A stretch of 9,945 bases of DNA from assembly GCA_903872785.1 (NCBI GenBank), contig CAIQLZ010000051.1, positions 1-9,945 of the forward strand. Direction: 5' to 3'. The notes under the pieces were generated by a model, which was not told where the DNA came from, did no database searches, and saw only the letters and a list, made by a program, of their open reading frames with translations. Below are positions 5,506 through 9,945 of the stretch, piece by piece; the stretch's first letter is position 1; each line of letters opens with the position of its first letter. This DNA is from Candidatus Levyibacteriota bacterium (lineage in GTDB: Bacteria; Patescibacteriota; Microgenomatia; Levybacterales; UBA12049). Made by a program: the position numbers and the translations under genes.

Positions 5506-8500
5506 ATGAAAATTTTAAAATGGATCAAAAATAATTTACTATTTATTTTTACGCTTTTTCTTCTCGCATTTATTCCTCTTTATCCGAAACTTCCGCTTTT
5601 AAACGTTACCCATACCTGGGTTTATGTGAGACTTGAGGATTTTAGCGTTGCTCTTGCCGTTCTTATCTGGGTAATCCTCCTTTTGTTAAAAAAAGTTTCT
5701 TTAAAAACTCCCCTGACCATACCGGTAATGTTTTTCTGGATTGTCGGGGGTATATCGACGCTTCATGGGGTTATGCTGCTTTTTCCCGTCCTTGCGAACG
5801 TTTATTCCAATGTGGCTTTCTTAAGTTTCTTAAGAAGAATAGAGTACATGTCCTTATTCTTTATTGCTTTTGCCAGCATCAAAGAGAAAAAATACATTTC
5901 TTATGTCGGGGTAACTTTGGTAATTGTTCTCCTTCTGGTTATAGCGTATGGTTTTGGGCAGAAATTTTTCGGATTTCCGGCCTTCTTAACCATGAATGAA
6001 GAATTTGCCAAAGGAATTCCCATCCAGCTTTCTGATTTGTCCAGAGTGCCGTCCACGTTTGCGGGGCAGTACGATCTGGCTGCATATTTGGTTTTAATAA
6101 TTCCTCTTCTGGTAAGTTTGGCCTTCGGATTTAAAAACATAATTTTTAAAGCTTTCTTATTCATTACATCTGCCTTGGGATTCGTTCTTCTTTTCATGAC
6201 TGTATCCAGGATTTCTTTTTTCGCCCTTTTGCTTTCCTTGTTATTACTCTTAATTCTTCAGAAGAAAAAAATAATTATAGTGTCCCTTCTCATTTTGACC
6301 TTTTTGCTTTTGATTTTTTCTCCAAGCCTTCTTCAGCGGTTTAAGAGTACGGTAGCCCAAGTTAACGTTTTGGTTGATGCCAAGACAGGTGCGGCAATCG
6401 GTCAGGTTAAGGAAGTACCGGCGGCATATTTTAAAGGAAAGGTTATCAAAAGAGTGCAGACTGCAGTCGCAAATTTAAGCGCAACTACTTCGGCAACAGT
6501 GCCTTTTGAACTGATTCCTCCTGTAGTTGCCTTGGTTGTGGAGGCAAATAACAGCTCAACCGGAGAAAGTCTTCCGCAGGGAACAAGTTATGTCAATCTT
6601 CCCCTCTCCCCGGTTATTAAAAAAGTAGACGGGTATTTCTCTCAGAAATTGATCACTAAATCCGGTGTTCAGTCAGAAGAAATAAGTGCTTTTTACGGCG
6701 ATTATTTGGTTAAGACGGCAAAAGCCTACGACTTATCTTTTACTACCAGATTTCAGGGGGAGTGGCCGAATACCTTTGAGGCCTTCAAGCGGAATATTTT
6801 CTTGGGAAGCGGTTACGGTTCAGTCAGTCTGGCGGTTGATAATAATTACCTGCGTATTCTAGGCGAATCGGGACTATTCGGATTTATTGCTTTTATTTCG
6901 GTTTTTATTGCAGCCGGAATCTATATTAAAAAACTTTTGTCGAAAGTGGATTCTCCGGTTGCCAGAAGTTTCATTGTCGGTTTTGTGGCGGGGAGTTTCG
7001 GGCTGGGAGTGAATGCCTTTTTAATTGATGTTTTTGAGGCTTCCAAGATCGCTTTTACGTACTGGCTTTTAATGGGTGTAACAATTGGCATTTTGTATCT
7101 GTATTCCAAAGAGGAGATAGACCTTTTCGGAGGGTTTAAAAAAGCAATAGTTTCCCCTTTTGCGGTTATTGTTTATGTCTTTACCGCAGTTGCGGCGTTA
7201 TTCTCTTCCATGTATACGAATTATTTCGTAGGGGATGATTTTACTTGGCTCAGGTGGGTTTCAAGTTGCTGCACAAATATAGGTAATTATTTTACGCAGG
7301 CTGACGGGTTTTTCTACCGTCCCGGAACAAAACTTTATTTTTCCCTCATGTATTCGGCGTTTTGGCTTAATCAGACAATGTACCATTTGGTCTCGATTTT
7401 ACTTCATTTCGGAGTCTGTGTATTATTATTCCTGGTTCTAAGAAAGATTCTGAAGAATTATGCAGTAGCCGTTATAAGTACCGCCTTATTCCTTATTCTG
7501 ACCGGTTATCATGAAACAATCTTTTGGATTTCCTCAACGGGTTTTCTTTTTAATGCCTTCTTTATTCTGCTTGGCTTATTGTTTTTTATTCTTTGGAAAG
7601 AAAAGAAGAAAATATTTTATTTCATTTTTTCCTTAATCTCCATTGCTCTTAGCTTGTTATTTCATGAGCTTGGGGTTGTCGCTCCACTACTCATAATTCT
7701 TTACGACCTTATTTTTGAAGAAAAAGCAATCATCAATAAATTGTCTCAAAAAGTTTCCTATCTGATTCTCTTATTTCCTCTTTTGCCGTATTTAGGGCTG
7801 CGTTTCTTAGCCAATAGTCATTGGTTTGGCGGAGATTACAGTTACAGCCTTCTTAAGCTTCCGTACAATATTCTGGGGAATATGTTTGGATATCTGCTTT
7901 TGAGCCTTATGGGGCCCCAGTCTTTGCCTTTTTATGAGCTGTTAAGGAACTTTTTAAAAGGGCATCTCGTTGCCGCAATACCGCTTTTTCTTCTGGCGGT
8001 TTTTGGCTTTGTAGCTATCTCAAGGATAATTCTGAAAAGGGGAGAGGAAAAAGAGCGGAAGATTATTATTTTCGGATTTTTATTTTTCCTAATTGCCTTA
8101 CTGCCGTTTTTAGGGTTAGGTAATATAACTTCCCGTTATAGCTATCTTTCTTCCTTTGGGTTCGTCGTACTTTTGGCATTAATATTTAAAAAAACCTATC
8201 TTTATCTCGTAAAAATAAGCAGTAGAAATATCGGTATGGCCTGCATTATTATAATTGCGCTTGTTTATTCTATGTTTCAGCTGTTTGAGCTGCAGAAGCT
8301 GCATACGGATTGGAAAATATCCGGTGACGAGTCTCAAAGACTGCTTATTTCGGTTGAGGAATATGCTAAGGATTTTTGGATAAGACAGGATCTGCAGTTT
8401 TATTTTGTTAATCCGCCTATAAGGACCGGGGAAGCGTGGGTATGGCCGGTAGGATTAAAGGATGCTCTCTGGCTGACGTTTAAAAATCCTAATCTTGCAG

Positions 8501-8649
8501 TTTATACGATTTCGGATATAAACTCGGCCTTTAATAAGAGAGCGCAGTCGTTAAGTGTACATGTATTCAGATTTGACAAGGACGGAAACGTGGATGAAGT
8601 TGTCAGGGGAACAAAAGGGCAGATAAATCTTCTTAATCCGCCAAGATAA
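5506..8649 (+). CDS. Fusion membrane protein: Wzy/WaaL-like O-antigen polymerase/ligase plus GT-C glycosyltransferase
   Basis: One uninterrupted 1047-codon frame seems to join two membrane enzymes. Residues 1-540 resemble O-antigen ligase/polymerase proteins: about nine helices to residue 275, with R180 in RVPSTFAGQYD; a long extracytoplasmic loop (about 278-445) holding WPNTFEAFKRN and LGSGYGS; the NNYLRILGESGLFGF motif (446-460); then about three helices. From about 550 a GT-C module starts: a helix, then FVGDDFTWLRW with D577 and D578 in the first outer loop, FFYRPGTKLYF, ILTGYHETIFWISSTG and FHELGVVAP (H720, E721), about ten helices in all, and a soluble tail from about 930 containing NPPIRTGEAWVWPVG. 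The GT-C part would use a polyprenyl-linked donor outside the membrane. Either module alone would be a normal protein. The ATG is 2 bases after the GT2 stop, without a Shine-Dalgarno. Confidence 0.82.
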   Translation: MKILKWIKNNLLFIFTLFLLAFIPLYPKLPLLNVTHTWVYVRLEDFSVALAVLIWVILLLLKKVSLKTPLTIPVMFFWIVGGISTLHGVMLLFPVLANVYSNVAFLSFLRRIEYMSLFFIAFASIKEKKYISYVGVTLVIVLLLVIAYGFGQKFFGFPAFLTMNEEFAKGIPIQLSDLSRVPSTFAGQYDLAAYLVLIIPLLVSLAFGFKNIIFKAFLFITSALGFVLLFMTVSRISFFALLLSLLLLLILQKKKIIIVSLLILTFLLLIFSPSLLQRFKSTVAQVNVLVDAKTGAAIGQVKEVPAAYFKGKVIKRVQTAVANLSATTSATVPFELIPPVVALVVEANNSSTGESLPQGTSYVNLPLSPVIKKVDGYFSQKLITKSGVQSEEISAFYGDYLVKTAKAYDLSFTTRFQGEWPNTFEAFKRNIFLGSGYGSVSLAVDNNYLRILGESGLFGFIAFISVFIAAGIYIKKLLSKVDSPVARSFIVGFVAGSFGLGVNAFLIDVFEASKIAFTYWLLMGVTIGILYLYSKEEIDLFGGFKKAIVSPFAVIVYVFTAVAALFSSMYTNYFVGDDFTWLRWVSSCCTNIGNYFTQADGFFYRPGTKLYFSLMYSAFWLNQTMYHLVSILLHFGVCVLLFLVLRKILKNYAVAVISTALFLILTGYHETIFWISSTGFLFNAFFILLGLLFFILWKEKKKIFYFIFSLISIALSLLFHELGVVAPLLIILYDLIFEEKAIINKLSQKVSYLILLFPLLPYLGLRFLANSHWFGGDYSYSLLKLPYNILGNMFGYLLLSLMGPQSLPFYELLRNFLKGHLVAAIPLFLLAVFGFVAISRIILKRGEEKERKIIIFGFLFFLIALLPFLGLGNITSRYSYLSSFGFVVLLALIFKKTYLYLVKISSRNIGMACIIIIALVYSMFQLFELQKLHTDWKISGDESQRLLISVEEYAKDFWIRQDLQFYFVNPPIRTGEAWVWPVGLKDALWLTFKNPNLAVYTISDINSAFNKRAQSLSVHVFRFDKDGNVDEVVRGTKGQINLLNPPR

Positions 8650-8650
8650 G

Positions 8651-8691
8651 TTGGCAGGAAAGAATATAATGCGATACAATAGCGTTAAATA
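8651..8691 (+). promoter_or_regulatory. Putative sigma70-type promoter before the GT39-like gene
   Basis: TTGGCA at 8651-8656 (5 of 6 matches to TTGACA), an 18-base spacer, then TACAAT at 8675-8680 (5 of 6 to TATAAT). A perfect TATAAT at 8665-8670 also lies in the gap but has no suitably spaced -35. Start from TACAAT would leave a leader of only about 5 bases before ATG 8692, and no Shine-Dalgarno is present. This is the best consensus match in the window and suggests the gene after it can be transcribed separately. Confidence 0.55.
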
Positions 8692-9945
8692 ATGAAAAAA
8701 TCGGAATTTTTTCTCTTGTTGATTATTCTTATTGGGGCTTTTTTCGTAAGACTTTATCATTTTAACTGGCCGGTTGCGGATTGGCATTCCTGGCGCCAGG
8801 CGGATACTTCAGCGGTCTCCAGAAATTTTGTAAAAAACGGATTTGATCTTTTGCGCCCGAAGTTTGAAGATCTTTCGATAGCGGTTTCTTTAAAGGATAA
8901 TCCTAAGGGTTACAGATTTGTTGAATTTCCTATCTACAATGTTTTGCAGGCAGGGCTTTATAAAGTTATTGCCCGTTACACTCTGGAAGAATGGGGAAGA
9001 CTAGTGACTATTTTTTCCTGCCTTCTGTCGATTGTCTTTCTTTATCTATTGCTGGCAAAGTATGTCAGTCGTCGGGCGGGGTTAATAGCTTCGTTCTTTT
9101 TTGCTTTCGTTCCATACAGTATCTATTACGGCCGCACCATTCTGCCTGACCAGCTGATGGTTGCCTCTCTTCTTGCGGGTACATATTTTTTCTCAAATTG
9201 GATAGAGCTCTCAGAATTTTCAATTTTAAGTTTTGAGTTTCTTCTGTCCCTGGTTTTTATTGCCGCCTCTTTCTTGCTTAAGCCTTACGCTTTATTTTTT
9301 ACGCTGCCTTTGATCTATCTGGCGGTGCGCCGGTTTGGATTCGGGTTTTTAAAAAAATGGCAGCTTTGGCTGTTTCTGATTCTGGCAGTTATGCCTCTGG
9401 GGTTTTGGCGTATCTGGATGACTCAGAAGGAATTTTTACCCGGAATTGCCCGGAGCGACTGGCTGTTTAACGGAAACCATATTCGGTTTAAAGGAGCATT
9501 TTTCCAGTGGCTTTTTGCCGACAGAATCTCCCGGCTTATTTTAGGCTACTGGGGACTGCCGTTTGTAGTTCTCGGAATGCTTAGGAAAATTAATAAAAAA
9601 GAGGGTTGGTTCTTTTTCTTTTTTATTATTTCCTCTTTAGCCTACATGATTGTTATGGCTGACGGAAATGTTCAGCATGATTACTACCAGATTCTGATTG
9701 TTCCGACCCTGGCAATATTTTTCGCCAAAGGCGTAGATTTCATTCTTGAAAATAAAGATGCATTTAGCCGTTGGGTTTCTTATCTGATGATTGCAATTAG
9801 CGTTATTTTCATGCTGGCCTTTGGCTGGTATGCAGTTCGTGATTATTACAGTATTCAGCATCCTGACATTATTCTTGCGGGTCAAGCTGTAGATGCCTTA
9901 ACGCCGAAGAATGCGAAAATTATTGCTCCCTATGGTGCGGATACA
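8692..9945 (+). CDS. GT39/PMT_2-type membrane glycosyltransferase (3' end outside window)
   Basis: The frame is open from ATG 8692 to the window edge, giving 418 residues of an incomplete GT-C protein. After a first helix (about 5-22), the outer loop reads VADWHSWRQADTSAVSRNF, with D30 and D38; the 'D.HSWRQADT' motif marks a large PMT_2/GT39-like group that moves sugar from polyprenyl phosphate to an extracytoplasmic acceptor. Later come EFPIYN, YYGRTILPDQ (R148, D153), a lysine-proline pair after a helix (LLKPYA), and DGNVQHDYYQ in a later outer loop; about nine helices are visible. The end, PKNAKIIAPYGADT, looks like the start of the family's soluble C-terminal region, so perhaps 50-150 residues are missing. 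It has its own promoter-like sequence. Residues 172-184 are encoded by a 7-bp-period stretch. Codon use is less AT-rich than in the first genes. Confidence 0.9.
   Translation, partial: MKKSEFFLLLIILIGAFFVRLYHFNWPVADWHSWRQADTSAVSRNFVKNGFDLLRPKFEDLSIAVSLKDNPKGYRFVEFPIYNVLQAGLYKVIARYTLEEWGRLVTIFSCLLSIVFLYLLLAKYVSRRAGLIASFFFAFVPYSIYYGRTILPDQLMVASLLAGTYFFSNWIELSEFSILSFEFLLSLVFIAASFLLKPYALFFTLPLIYLAVRRFGFGFLKKWQLWLFLILAVMPLGFWRIWMTQKEFLPGIARSDWLFNGNHIRFKGAFFQWLFADRISRLILGYWGLPFVVLGMLRKINKKEGWFFFFFIISSLAYMIVMADGNVQHDYYQILIVPTLAIFFAKGVDFILENKDAFSRWVSYLMIAISVIFMLAFGWYAVRDYYSIQHPDIILAGQAVDALTPKNAKIIAPYGADT
9211..9238 (-). repeat. Diverged 7-bp-period repeat in the GT39-like gene, opposite orientation
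   Basis: Read on the minus strand, the units are ACTCAAA (9238-9232), ACTTAAA (9231-9225), ATTGAAA (9224-9218) and ATTCTGA (9217-9211). The period and the TCAAA/TTAAA words match the CTCAAAT/CTTAAAT units at 2550-2590, but reversed relative to transcription. It encodes LSEFSILSFEF at a short turn between two helices of the membrane protein. Confidence 0.45.

Noticed and set aside
5901..6197. Minus-strand ORF of 98 codons
   Set aside because: It lies wholly inside the polymerase module on the other strand; the product is basic and low in structure, as expected of a shadow frame.
6921..7109. Minus-strand ORF of 62 codons
   Set aside because: It is fully antisense to helices of the large membrane protein with no start signal of its own.
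8640..8655. Hairpin GCCAA-6 bases-TTGGC at the end of the large gene, possible terminator
   Set aside because: The stem is only 5 base pairs, overlaps the stop codon and the putative -35, and no T-tract follows it.
8551..8787. Minus-strand ORF of 78 codons across the intergenic space
   Set aside because: It overlaps the end of one strong gene and the start of another plus the promoter between them, and its product shows no motif.
9637..9885. Minus-strand ORF of 82 codons
   Set aside because: It is antisense to the GT39-like gene, which has clear family motifs in the same interval.

Overview
The window looks like part of a surface-polysaccharide or glycoconjugate locus from an AT-rich bacterium. 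The best guess for the host is a member of the Candidate Phyla Radiation (Patescibacteria), probably Microgenomates-like. This is inferred from the character of the proteins (large GT-C and YfhO-like membrane proteins next to GT2 and GT4 enzymes), tight gene packing and the absence of Shine-Dalgarno motifs. No marker gene is present to prove it. The standard genetic code fits: the genes whose ends are visible stop with TAA or TAG, and no in-frame TGA interrupts an intact gene. No rRNA, tRNA, CRISPR array, transposase or integrase was seen.

Layout. Positions 1-162 hold the C-terminal end of a membrane protein, probably YfhO-like. Positions 173-1099 encode a membrane-anchored DPM1/GtrB-type GT2 that would make a polyprenyl-phosphate sugar. 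Positions 1110-1500 are the decayed N-terminal remnant of a second YfhO-like gene. A class I methyltransferase (1481-2080) is the only gene on the minus strand and abuts that remnant. A 69-residue membrane protein (2166-2375) is read divergently from it.

A tightly packed plus-strand run follows: an N-terminal-half-only GT4 (2409-2945), a complete GT4 (2947-4086), a hexapeptide-repeat acetyltransferase (4079-4630), a WbbL/rhamnosyltransferase-like GT2 (4634-5503) and a 1047-residue membrane protein (5506-8649). Junctions are 1 to 3 bases or a short overlap, which suggests one operon. A new promoter-like sequence precedes a GT39/PMT_2-type membrane glycosyltransferase (8692 onward), which runs off the window.

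Working model (inference): cytoplasmic GT4 and GT2 enzymes build a lipid-linked oligosaccharide that the acetyltransferase decorates. The GT2 at 173 makes a polyprenyl-phosphate monosaccharide for extracytoplasmic GT-C enzymes (YfhO-like, the C-terminal half of the 1047-residue protein, and GT39). The Wzy/WaaL-like half of the large protein polymerises or ligates the product. No flippase or priming transferase is visible.

Most notable points: the apparent fusion of an O-antigen polymerase/ligase module to a GT-C module in one frame; a GT4 ending exactly at its interdomain linker; extended -10 elements placed so that transcripts would begin at the start codon; and diverged 7-bp-period repeats inside coding sequences. 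The second half, especially from 5506 on, reads visibly less AT-rich than the first 3 kb, which fits a locus assembled from pieces of different origin.
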